From the NCBI GenBank assembly GCA_963691815.1, contig OY829655.1, forward strand, positions 12,346,279 to 12,410,278: a stretch of DNA of 64,000 nt, written 5' to 3'. The position numbers and the translations under genes were made by a program. Below the pieces are notes generated by a model. The model saw only the letters and a list, made by a program, of their open reading frames with translations. It made no database searches and was not told the origin of the DNA. Numbering within the stretch: the stretch's first letter is position 1; each line of letters starts with the position of its first letter. Shown here piece after piece: positions 1-12,161 of the stretch. The DNA comes from Echiichthys vipera. Taxonomy: Eukaryota > Chordata > Actinopteri > Perciformes > Trachinidae.

Positions 1-2805
1 ATGAGGCCTATCATAGTCAATATGAAACTAAATGAAGTGGCTGTTATCACTTATAGGACAACGATTATGGTCTTCCAGACGTAGTTTGCAACTCTGACCC
101 TGATGATTTTACACGTGTACTTACTGTATTCACTGTTAAAAGTTTGAAGGCAGTGCTTTTTGTACTTAAAATTACTGTAGAGATAGCCAAAAAAGCTTTG
201 GAAACAGTTTTAAGCTGATTTAATACATTCATATTTACAAAGAATTTTCTACATTGTTACACTGTAGTTGCATTACAACTAAATATGGAGAAAGGAGACA
301 TATTATGCTCATTTTCAGGCTCATACTTGTATTAGCGGTTACCATTACAACTAGAAAATGTTTACATGCTTTAATGTTCGAAAAACATGGTTTTGTTATT
401 TTGTGTATTCAGTGTATTTAACCTTTACCATCTTAGTATGAGAAAGTGTATTCATGAGCACTGTATTAGTGTTCAGTGTTTCTATCACTGTCAAGAGAAA
501 CTGAAATCTGAAAGAAAGCATTTGAATCTAGGATGATGCTGACAAGTAAGAGCACAAGAAACAGACAGTGTACGCATACTTATCATAGCTAATCAGAATC
601 CATTAAGCCAGGTGAAGGGTTTATCATAGAAAACCTTTGCAGCATTGAACAAGTTGACAATGTTTGTAATCAAGCAAATCTGAGCCACATACATCACAGA
701 GGCAGATGACACTGTCTTATATTTAATGAAAAGCAAATATTGGTTAGATTTTGGATTTGTGTGTCTGTGCTGTGGCAGCCAGCTGTAGTGCCTCCAGAAA
801 GAGGCTCCCCGTGGTCAGCTCTCAGTCACTTCACTGACTGTCTCTGCCAACATATGGCCTCATCCCTAGGGAATAAAGTCTCACTTGGATTGATAATGGG
901 ATCTGGCGATGAATATTGACTAACTATAGCAGGTTTGATGTTGCTGAATGAAGAGGGCATCACATTAAACATAGGTGGAAATTGAGATCCAGTGTGAGAA
1001 TGAAGTATTGGTTTGGAGGTTGTATGCACAATTCTCCTATGTCAGGGACTACATGGCTTTAAACCATTTCTTAAGCAGTTTTTGATCTGATGTTATATTG
1101 TGCTATAAAAATATAGAATTACAGAGGTGTGATAGAAATTAACAATTGAACAGCATGGAGGCCATGAAGTACCAGGCAACAAATTAATGTGTTGAGTTAT
1201 AAGCTCATTGTACCGTTCACTTTGTCTCCACTTCCTGTGTTGATGGTACAGTGGGTCAATTAATATTTGAATGTCGGTGTTACTTTGTTTGCTATTGAAA
1301 GGATGAGTGCAGCAAGTTCTCTAATGGCTTGCTGTGAATGTCAGCGAGGACAATAAATTAAGCTGTGACACAGCACTCTGACCCAGACAGGCATGCTTTC
1401 CAATCAAGTGGAAGTCATCTAACAGAATCGCTGCAATTTGTACACATTAACTCACTGATGTTTGGTGGTGTATTCAGCCCTCAACATTATTGCTGGGCCT
1501 TTTGATGTGGCTAAACTCATCACTAGTACCCTTTTACCACCAAAATTAGCATGTAGGGAACATGGAAAAACCCGCTGAAAACAGGCGATAGACTCCTTTC
1601 CCATTGCCGTTAGACAAGGCTTTCTTGGTATTTTCTAGTATGTCACATTCAACGTCACAAACATGCCCTAATCAGGGTTAGTAAACAGTAGAAAGCAGTA
1701 TGGCGGCTATAGGGACAATGCTTACGTGGTTACTTTTTCTGCAACTTATCCAGTCTCCCTTTTTAAACTTGCTGAAGATGAATTTGTAATGATGTCTGAT
1801 GCTTGGATGGAGATGGACGGAATTTGCGGCTGAGACGACAATGAGTGGCAGACGTTACCGACGTAGCCAACATGTGTCATGGCATTGAGCTGGAAAAGGG
1901 CCGAAAATGAGTGCGTCCACCCAAGTGCCATGTTTCCATCACTGCTGATTTGAGATGGAGCCAAGGAATACCCTACTGTGCAGAGTCATTTGTTCCGGGA
2001 ATCAATGCAGATTGTAACGTTTCCCACTTAATACAAAAGCCAGATGTTACGGGATTTTTTCCCTCAGTGGAATAGGGGTTTAAGTAGTTTGAGATTGATA
2101 GAATAGAATTCCTTTATTGTCACCGTACTGGTGCATACAAAAAAGATAGAAAGCTAGTCCTTTATCAGCGGCTTATGTTTCTGTGTACATGCAAGTTCTA
2201 CTTAGGGCACCCAACATGACTGAGACAAAGTTGAAATGCTGCCTGCATCCCTATGTGAGGTCACTCACTACTGTAAATGTCTTTTTGTATATCGTATTAT
2301 CTTTTCCAGATTCTGAAGCCAAGATGAATTTTTAATGCCTCATACAAAGTGTGTTCATTGGGATTGACATTAAACTCATGTTACCATCCATTGAAAGTTG
2401 TTTTTTAGTATTACCTTTCTTACAGCATTATCTTCTTCATACATATTAAACCCTGTCTATCAGATAAACTGCAATCTATTCTCTCCCCCTTAGGGATCTA
2501 TTGGGGTTCATTGAATCACTGCCCATGCTGAGTGGCATTTCTCTCAGCACTCTCAGTCTAGCATCCATGTTCCGCTTCATTTGAGCCGACATCCGGCCAG
2601 AGAATGATCTGAGCAGCCAGAGAAGTCTTCCCAGCCGTTTTGTGGGCGTGTGGACATCCTGGGCTCCTCTGTATTCATTAGCAGGCTAGTCACAGCGGCG
2701 CGATGGAGCGTATCCTCTCAGTAGCCCGCAGGGACTGTCAGCAGAGTGACGGAGACGGATCACAGGTGGACCAGCGAGGAGACCTGCCATAGATTAACTC
2801 GTCTG

Positions 2806-2821
2806 CCAGCAGGGGGACTCC
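2806..2821 (+). promoter_or_regulatory. CTCF-like motif
   Basis: CCAGCAGGGGGACTCC closely resembles the CTCF core CCAGCAGGGGGCGC. It lies in a GC-richer patch (2560-2830) inside AT-rich DNA. Motif evidence only. Confidence 0.45.
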
Positions 2822-3208
2822 ATGGTACCATTTGTTTTCAACTCAACAGATAATTTTTCTAATTAACCTTTAAATGCATTGCTTGATGTTGCATTCACAA
2901 TGTAGAAAACACTGACCACCTGCCGGACTTTTCTTTCCAGTCCTGGGTGTTTACAAAATTTGAAAATGTCTCAAGAAGAAGACTTGTCCTCGAATTGTAT
3001 GTCTTGGCCACTGTAGGTAAGGCCTGTGTATATGAGCATACTGTATGTTCCCACTGCTAATTGTCTTTTTGTTTCCCTGCAAAAGAAAGCAATTTAGTAT
3101 TGATCCAACATATATATTTAGGGATAAAGAAATCACAAATGTGTTAATTCATTAGTATAATAACCAAAACTATGCAAACATTTATACCCGTCCACACTCA
3201 TCAGAGTA

Positions 3209-3247
3209 GTTGCCCTCCCAGCTGCTCCAAAGCACTGGGAGGGCAAC
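3209..3247. repeat. short perfect inverted repeat (13-bp arms)
   Basis: GTTGCCCTCCCAG at 3209-3221 is the exact reverse complement of 3235-3247, with a 13-base loop. It is GC-rich and stable, but nothing shows it is transcribed. Confidence 0.6.
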
Positions 3248-4879
3248 ATTGCAGTTAACACTTGTCAACAAGTTTTTACAGTTGTTCTGGATTGCTCAGA
3301 CACACTTGAAACTTGGATCAACTTCATCTTAATTGTCACTTTCTAAGGATAGCAGGTCATCTCTTGCAAATGTGTGAACTTTTTAATTCATTTCACATAT
3401 TTTCACACCCTTTTTTAAAACAATTAACAGATATCTCATAGTTTTGGGGTTAAATTCTATATTGGTTCTTTGGTGTAGGGATTATATAGTAAACGAAAAG
3501 CTTCAGGCCACTATAATTAATGTCCAAACTTGTCTAGGTTCTTCTCACATGTCAATGACAGTTCATGGGCACAGTGTTTTTAGTGTTAGAGCATTTTGCA
3601 AACAAAATGTGTCATTTTGGCCATCAACTTTCAGTTTTTGTTTGCTAATTGTAAATACTGTAAGGACAGAATGTCAAATGTGGTGATAAAATCTGCAATA
3701 CATAAAATGAAATGAAGGTGAGATGAGAAGATTGATGCCACTCTTTTAGCTGACCATTAAATATGAAGCCGCTCTTGCAAAGACAGCCATTTAGTTTTCC
3801 TAAGAGATAATGTTACCTACATCGCAAGACACAGGGCATTGTTTCCAAACAAATTGAACTGAGATGGTGATAAGATGGATAATATATGAACAAGCAGATT
3901 GAGCTGGCTCTCCAGTCACTGGATCCATCAGTTACTTGTTAATATCATTAGCATCATGGCTACCGTCCAAAGCAAGAAATTGCAAGTATCCCAGTTTAAA
4001 CCAGAAACCCAGATCTCTGTGCTTTGAAAAAGGCAGAGTGAAACACTCGGTATGATAAGCCGATAGTATTAATAAATTGCCAGGTTTGTTACTTACCGAT
4101 CTAGCTTAGTAGAGAGAACGGTTGTTATCACTCTCCCTCTTCCTCAGTCCGCAAGGCTGTTTTCCTTTTGCCGGGATAATGTTAGAGTTTAAACATACTC
4201 TGGTTGTTCCACGGTCTGTCATTTACACTAATATTACCTGATGACAGCTTCTGTAAACTGTTTTGTTAAGTTGTAATTATGTTTGCCAACTCCTTGAAAT
4301 GGACATTAGGAACAGGGAGTGAGGGTATATGTGGTTAAAACAAACATAGCGTGTTTTACACCTGCATTACTGCACTATTATTACACTTGCTGTATCTAAT
4401 TTTTGGAGGAAGTCCTATTCATACCATATCTAGCTAAGCAAGACATTTTACCTGTTCATCGCTGTGCAAAATGTAGTTTGTACTTAAGTCTCGAGAGCCA
4501 TTGGCAGATAGACACACAACGTGTCAGCAGGACGCAATTTAGAATGCTCAAAACATCAAGTTGCCCCCGAGAAATGCCCTACAACAACTAACTCTAACTA
4601 CTGTCATCCACCCATGCGGCTACGCACCCACACTTTACCTGTATGTGTTTACTGGAATAAATCATCAGAGGGCTCCTTCCCTTTGGATTGCATTTGTAAT
4701 CGATTTGAATGGACTTTACTACGAGAGGAGCTGGTACCGGTCGAGTAGGTAAGTCTTTCAAAACACTCTTATAATAAACTCTGATGTCACTAACTACGCT
4801 GTTGGTACTTTAGATAATGTGTAAGGACTCTTATCATGCTACTACAGAGGTTTGGTGTTATTTGGAGCAGTGTTAGTGG

Positions 4880-5480
4880 TTAAAAGCTGTTTTAATGCTT
4901 TCAACTCACCAACCCGAGCTAATCTGTGTTAGCCTTATTTGGCTGTTAGCGACTGTTAGCGACTGTCCCGGATTTCTCCGTTAGTTGTTCGTGCACGGAT
5001 AAAATTGTCTCGAGGACTTATTTGATGAGTGTATTTGCCTAAAAAGAGCCCTGGAGGATTTTACACCGAAATTTTACTTTAAGGGCTGGTACAATAAAAC
5101 ATTCTAACCTGTATGTTTAGGTCATATCTCCATGACAACAATGAAGAAGGTGATTTTTTTTGTACCAGGCTAGTTTTTGTTTTATTGGAGATTAAAGTTT
5201 ATGGATAATTAGGGGCACGGCCTCTTGAGTGACGGCTAGCCCTCACTTCACCTTGGAGGTAAACATCAGCCAGATGGATATGTCTCCTTCCCCCTAATGT
5301 CACATCAATGCGCTTTTTTGGTAAGAGGAAATGAGGCGGAGTTAAAGTCTGACAAGATGGAGACTCCCATAGGCGAGTACGACTGGATCAAGTTAAGAGA
5401 ATGGACCTCAACGTAGAGGCTACTTTCATTTCAAGTATTTCAATATCCATGTCTGTGGTGACATTCCCTCACTAGATGTA
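4880..5480. repeat. probable dispersed teleost repeat
   Basis: Phrases such as TTTATTGGAGATTAAAG and AATTAGGGGCACGGC resemble a repeat widespread in fish genomes, recalled from memory and not searched. Class unknown. Confidence 0.35.
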
Positions 5481-5585
5481 AAGATGGCAGATGGAGGGCT
5501 CTGAAACAACAGGCTCGCATGCAATTATATCTCACTGCCAAAGAGGCCGCTAGAAACAAGGTATCTCGTTTCTTGTGGAGTACTT
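5481..5585 (+). repeat. dispersed repeat shared with 28978-29070
   Basis: Both copies contain GATGG, GAGGGCTCTGAAA, AACAGGCTC, GCTAGAAA and GGAGTAC in the same order, so they are diverged copies of one element. In the 29-kb copy it directly precedes a Tc1 fragment. Confidence 0.55.
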
Positions 5586-8500
5586 TAAGTTTATTTCCTA
5601 AAATGTCAAGTATTCAAGGACCTATGGCTATTCATTTAGTCCTCAACTAACCAAAAAAAATTTGTATTTGTCAAAATCGCCAGACCCCATTTACTGTATG
5701 CTGTGAAAGTTTGTGATTTTGTCTTATCTCTCAAAGTATAACCAAGTGGACTCAGGACATTCAGTTTCAAACTTGATATTTACCATCAAATGTTGCCCCT
5801 GGGGAAAAATACTGTCTCCTCTGCAAATAAATCTAAAATGGCTATCCCAAGAAGATTTCCCCAAGCCTAGAGAGGTTCATGCTTTAGATTAAAAAATGTG
5901 TAATTCCATAGCCATCTGGCCCGAGAAAAGGAATTTAAGAGCTGTGTGGATGCCAGCCCGATGCCACATCTTAGAATGGGCTATTGCTTTCCAAATGGCT
6001 CTGGGCTGTGTCCCCTTCCATATACTTGTACAATACCAATAGGTTGTTTTCTGTCTGCCCTCCCCTCTTCACAAAGTTTAAAAAGTAATCTTTTCTCTGA
6101 GCGTGGCTGTTTCTTGATAAGGAATCAAAACTAGGTCAAGGACTCAGAGTAAAGTCATTGAACAGTAATTAAAGCACCCGCCGATGCTACAGTTCAACCA
6201 TGAGCTTTGAGATAGAAATCCATTCAAGGATTTGGAGAGCCATTGTTTCACTTTCCTCATGAGTAAAATCATTTTCTTGCTAGCTTTTTTTTCTTTTTTT
6301 CTGGGAAGCCGAGTCTGTAATTAAGCGAGCTGAGTTATTATCAAGCCACACGAGGGAGTGGAGAAGTGCTGTCTGTTCACCTATAATGTGCAATGTATGC
6401 CGGAGACAATGTGGCTGCTGAACATCGGTTCAGTTTGAAAACAATTTTAAATTATTTTCCCAAGCACTATACAGTATTTCATATTAAAAATTATTGTTTT
6501 ATCATCCCACATGTCCAAAATGAAGGGCATCAAGCCTGTTAAATTGTTTAATTTTGCAAAGGTTATATGAATCTGTCATATTAATGCTAAGAATCTGTGC
6601 TAGTAATCATGGCTTGTAGATATATCAGTGGTGTCAAAAAGTATTATATAAGTCGTCCTTATATCAGAGTCAGTTTTGTCTGCTACGATAAAAACATGGC
6701 AAAAATATTTTTGACCAGTAACTTCATGTTAGTCGTATTAAACATTTGATAAAATAAAAAAGGTTTTATATAAGAATTAAAATGTTAAAATAGTCTGCAA
6801 GCTGTTGTCTGTTTCAGAACCCAACCACAGCTAAGAAGTTCTGAAAGTCAGGAAAATTAAAAATAAACAGAAATATATGCAGATCTGCAGAACAATATGT
6901 GAACTAATATTCTCACCAATGGGACCACCATTGCCTTGTGAAATTCATAATCCCTCTCTGTAAGAAGATGATATTTGGCAGCCACCTTCATCTACTGTAA
7001 CATTGTGCCTTTGGTTTTCTTGTTTCTTTAGGAGAGCCTCTGGCTGAGCATTTGAAGTTTTTAATCTGGCGCTCCAGAGACTAAGGTCACCTTTTACTAT
7101 CCCCCCCTCTCTTTTTTTATTTGCTCTTGCTAAGTACTGGCAACCTCGCTATTTCACACACTATTAAAAGAAATCTGCTAATGCGAGGAGCACGGTCCTT
7201 GGCTTGTGGAATGGAAAATGATGGCATTTCTGAATTTGGTCTCTCTAAAAAAGACTGTAGGCGTCTTTTGCAGGGTTTATGACCCTAAGATTAGTCACTT
7301 TTTGGAGCTGGATGTACTGCCTTGGGCTATTTCTGCCAGAAACTGATTTTCATATTGATGTGCGACGTTGAGCCCTCTCCAGTCCACATATTGGCTCATG
7401 CATCACCTGGACTCTGCAGCTGTCAAGCCTCAGTGATAGCAAGTGAAGCAGACAATTCCTCTGTTAATAAATAAACAAGTGAGACACTGCTACTACATAT
7501 TATATTCCTACGGCTTGAGGCATCCGGCTACGCACCGCACATTTCATTACCATTAACATTGCATGATGCTCAATCTCAATTTTGTCCTGATTTCTTTACA
7601 CCAAGCATAGTTATGACATTTTTATGGATTACTTGCACACAATGCTAATGAATAACTATACAGTAGGAGTACATTTTCAGCTGTTATTGACTGCTATATT
7701 TTGCTCACCAAGGCACATTTTCTTTTATTTGGCTTGGCTTTTTAAGCATCGGAAAATGGAATAATATATATATTTAAAGAATAGAAACCATTATTTAAGT
7801 ACTTGTAATTCTTGTCCTGTTTAACATTATGTGTATGGAACTTATGGACTCAAATCTTAAGTACCATATCACTTTGAACAACATTTTGCATGTCATGTCT
7901 TTGCATTTTAAGCGTTTTTCATGTCCGCTCTAATTCCCAACTTATTAGGTTTGAAAAAGCAGTTAACATTCTCCACTAAACTACTTTGTTATACTTATTC
8001 ATACCAAAAAAAAAAAATACATGCAATATACTTGATACAACTGCCCTTTTTGCCCTGACGTGTGTGTGTGTGTTGGGGGGGTGAGCAGTTGGTAAATTAC
8101 ATGGAGCGGAGCTTTGCATGTATTTCACAGTAGAACACTAAGGAGAGATTATCCGAGGCCAGATGTGTCTCTCTCCAAGGAAAAAATCATGCCGTCCGTT
8201 AAGAAGCAGCCATATCCTGCCACTGGTAAGCGTCTAGCAGCAGGGCGTCAGCGGTCGGCTGTCTGGAGCATCAGACCGGCTGTCTTTGAATATGCAAGAT
8301 TTCAGGTTTAGGAAGCAGTCCCCCCTTTAATGTTGTCAACGCATCATCCATCATACTTACACAAACATTTACAAAGTTGACTGATTGACGGTAATGCAGC
8401 ATTAGCCTCTGTTTGCTCTGAGGCGGATGTCATGCCTGTTTATGCATTTCTGAGAGTGGAAAATGTGGAGTTCAAATTAGCCAGTGAAAAGACCTGTGAA

Positions 8501-9444
8501 GCTATTTCCCCTGCATAAAGAATATGTTGCACATTATACAAGCGAGCATGACATGACTGAACCTCTCTAAAACAAAAATGATATATCATTCTTTACTCCA
8601 AATATCAACACACCTACTTTCTTATGGCTTAATTGTGAGGAGAAAATGTTCTTTTGAGGAGCATCCCAAGGCAACTACACCCTGTAGTTCATGAGCTATG
8701 ACTCCAGAGCAAAAAACCAGCAGGATTCTCTCGATACAGATTGTGTTTTATTGAACCAGGGCTTGTCAGCATTTTTGGTGAGCTGGTAAAATATAATTGT
8801 GTCATCCTTTATAAAGCAGTGTTGGGGTGACAGCACCTACAGAAGCTTCATTACTCTGTTTTTTATTGGGGTGTGAAGAAGGGACATTCTCTTGGTGATG
8901 AATAACGTCTCTCTCGCATGAAGTCAAGGTAAAACACACTAACAGCGGCGGTGTGCTCCACTGGATGTACATGGATCATTTAAAATGAAATCAATTCAGC
9001 TGAAGAGTTAAAGCTGGTTGCCATAATGGTTTGTATCTGACACCCATCAATACCTGTATTGATTTGCTAGTGGAATCGAACTTTGTGAGAACTGAGAGGG
9101 GAAAAAAATTGCTACACACACAAATATCTGAGCAAAACTGCATGTAGTAAGGTATAGAGCGACATCTGTGAATCAATCATTATTTTCTTCAGACCCAACC
9201 TAAGTGTTGTGCACGTTTAATAACACCAAAGTCCTGGAACTTTAACAACATCAGGCAAATGCATATAACTTGTTTGCCTGCTTTTATGTGTTGCAAACCA
9301 TCAACCTGTTTCCCATGCAGGAATTTAAGTGTTTAAGCTGTAATAACTTCAAACATTTCAGAAATAGATAAAAGTGTACAGAGTAAATAATATAATACCA
9401 CCATTTGTCTTTCGGAATTCCATAGAAAATCTGCATAAGAAATT
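5586..9444. other. intergenic DNA without a supported gene
   Basis: AT-rich, only short ORFs. Local features are a poly-A tract (8006-8016) and a short TG run at about 8061. No splice-competent exon recognised. Confidence 0.5.
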
Positions 9445-9452
9445 CTGGTCAC

Positions 9453-10389
9453 TAGGGCTGAGTAACAGTACCCAATACCTTTAAAGAAGTTGCTCAACAT
9501 AACATTAATTCTAGCAGCAAATATTCATTATGTAAAGATATAGTGGAGAAATGGCTACCTGAAGTCACTCTCCCTCTACGTGTGTTGTGTGATTTGTTTA
9601 CTTTCTTGTTTGTTTTGATAGCCGGTCTGGACGCATATACATGTTAGTGCCGCAGTATGCTGAAAGGGCATCCCAAAACATCTGTATTTGACGAGTTGGG
9701 GAACAGTCAATGAGAAACGTGTGGGGGCAACATTTTTTTCCAATATTTCAAGTAGAGCACCTTTAAGGTACCGACTGAAATCGCTACAACAGCAAGTTGT
9801 ATCAAAACTTCTTCAGTCAAACGATACCTGCATTCGATGGTTTCGCTCACAACCAATCATTGCAAGGGTTCTTTGATTTAGTGGAACTTGTGAATGACCC
9901 ATTACAGCAGCAGCAACTCACGCAGTCTGTGGTGTAGCAATCCCGGAACCCATCGCCCCTTAGTCTGCTGACAATTTATCATCTGGGGGCAACTGTTAAT
10001 ATTTCGGGCTTGCTGGTGTAGCCAGCAGATTTCTGGGCCTGATATCTGGTCCTGTCGATAGCGTGTCTATAAACCATTATCTGCATATGAATGCAGATAA
10101 ATAATAACACAAATCTAATGAAATGCTCAATTGTCGTCAGACAATAGCCAATGGGTTGAATGTGTTCCGCCTCTTTGATTTCCACATGGCTGTTGCCACC
10201 TGCATGCAACCAAACCCTGCTCAAACGTGATTACTCAGTATTACTTGGTTCAATCAGCTTGCTGAGATCCTTCCAGTCACATGATGGATATTGAATGAAG
10301 TAGAAAAAAAGGTACTCTATTGGTATCTGCATCACTTTAAGGGTACTAGTATATGTACTGGTATTGTAATTTGACATTACCCAGCTCTA
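9453..10389. mobile_element. non-autonomous hAT-like DNA transposon
   Basis: Left end TAGGGCTGAGTAACAGT and right end (reverse complement) TAGAGCTGGGTAATGTC form imperfect terminal inverted repeats. They are flanked by 8-bp direct repeats CTGGTCAC (9445-9452) and CTGATCAC (10390-10397). An 8-bp target duplication is typical of the hAT superfamily. There is no long ORF, so it depends on a transposase elsewhere. Confidence 0.7.
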
Positions 10390-11339
10390 CTGATCACACA
10401 TTTGCATTGTGTTGCAGGGAAACTCCTCAAACTGCCTCTATCTCCAATTGAAATGAGCAAGCTTAATAGTGACTCACAGCTTCTAAATGAGATAGCATTA
10501 CCTCCATTCACCTGCACTGGGATTTATCAAGTTAAAAACAACCATCTTTGTGTTGTTTTGGCTTTCACCAGGGCTGTAAACACTTTTTTATTGATGGAAA
10601 ACAGATCCGTTTGACAATTTAGCAGAACATTTCATTAGAATGGGTTTAGTCGGGAACACCGGCGAGGCGAAATAAAATGGAAGGACCCGGGGATCCTGAT
10701 CGTAAGTTATTAAGACAGAGGGGTCGCTTCAGGGACCCGCACTTTAAATAGAGCTCCAAAGTTTCCAACATCATTTCCTATGCACAATCAAGCTTGCACC
10801 CAGGAGAGGGAGGATATTTAAGATCCAATGAATGGATGTGGGCCAGAAATGCGTTTAATAAAGGCAAAAGACGTGATACTACTTGATTAATGCACTGAAG
10901 AACAATAAAGCCGTCGCAGATCAGTAGGGAAATGTAAGGTCTTATTTTCTTTTTCTCATGACAGGGATTAAGTACAAATATCCCTGCTACCGGTATTAAC
11001 TTCTGGCAGGATTGCTCTGTGTCATGATCAGTTGTTAAGTCCTGTATCTGTTCACTAGCATAGCTGCAGGAGAGACAGGCACCATCCTCAGTAATAACAG
11101 CAATAAAACACAGCAGATATCATCTGTAGGGTTCAACTGATAAGGTTTTTAAAGGCCTCTGCCAATACATTGAAGTCACTGATAGTATGGCAATATTCAG
11201 TATCTTTAATTTGGACATTTTCATGCCAGTGCGTTTACTAAAGACCACCATGATTATCCTCTGCAACACCATCCCTAAACCTTTAAACATGAACAGATTT
11301 ATTTTTGCCTTTTGAATTGCAGCCCAATTAAATCATTGT

Positions 11340-11363
11340 GGGGGGGGGGGGGGGGGGGGGGGG
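11340..11363 (+). repeat. homopolymer run of 24 G
   Basis: Uninterrupted G tract capable of forming a G-quadruplex. The exact length is uncertain in any assembly because sequencing stutters in such tracts. Confidence 0.9.
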
Positions 11364-12091
11364 CAGCTCTTTAAAGCAGACTAACCCACATTATCAATGC
11401 AGTGATTAATTCTGGGATGAATGGAAAATGACTTTACAAAACCCATTGTTGCAAAATAATATAATCATATAAAAGGCCTTTTAAAAAATGTTTAGTTAGA
11501 GCTGTGGTCATGGAGGCAGCTTTATCACAACGGAGGTTACAGTGATATCTGACAGTTAATAAAAGGGACTGCACCATCAATGTAACCTCAATCTAAACTC
11601 TGCAAGAACTACATCAGCAAAACTGCAGAAGGTTTTCATATTTTTACTGACAAACAGCCCCAAACACTGCACCATGTGAGGAGAATTGGGACTTTTACTG
11701 AGGTTAAACGTCACTGAGTGTAATTAAGAAGGATCTCGCCCTAAGGAACTCTTTCAGTCGACAAAATGAACAAGTGTGAGAATCACTGTCACTTTTATCA
11801 AATGAGCAAATATGGACTTAAAAGAGCATGGCTTAGAGTCAATATCAAGTTGTTTCTCAAAAATTGTTATCACCGTTTGCCAGGCACATAGAAAATTCTT
11901 CTAAAGTAGTTTGTTTTTCACTTGAACTGTTCCTCTTGACAGGAGAAATTTCACAGTTGCAGCATAAAAACAAAAGGCCTAAACTGGAATATACAATTTA
12001 TGAAATCACTAAATCTGTTAGTGTTATCTGTAATTGATCACAATATGAACAGAAGGGGTCAATTAGTGGACATTTTGTGACATTAGTATGT

Positions 12092-12161
12092 CTATATATT
12101 GCACCATTAGTGTTAGAGATAAACCAGGGTTTATCTCTCACACTAATGGTGCAATATATAG
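12092..12161. repeat. near-perfect palindrome with 33-bp arms and 4-base loop
   Basis: 12092-12124 is the reverse complement of 12129-12161 with one mismatch, separated by CAGG. Transcribed from either strand it would make a 33-bp hairpin. No flanking target duplication was identified. Confidence 0.85.

Larger units (their letters stand above)
1..4879. other. intergenic DNA without a supported gene
   Basis: No exon with family similarity, splice sites and conserved frame was found on either strand; only ORFs under 81 codons. It includes a CTCF-like motif (2806-2821) and a small hairpin (3209-3247). The stretch around 1300-1480 has balanced, low-repeat composition that could be conserved noncoding DNA. 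Confidence 0.5.

Noticed and set aside
12092..12161. Calling the hairpin a miR-32/92 gene
   Set aside because: Only the seed-like eight bases match. The stem is too perfect and the loop too short for confident annotation, and there is no expression evidence.
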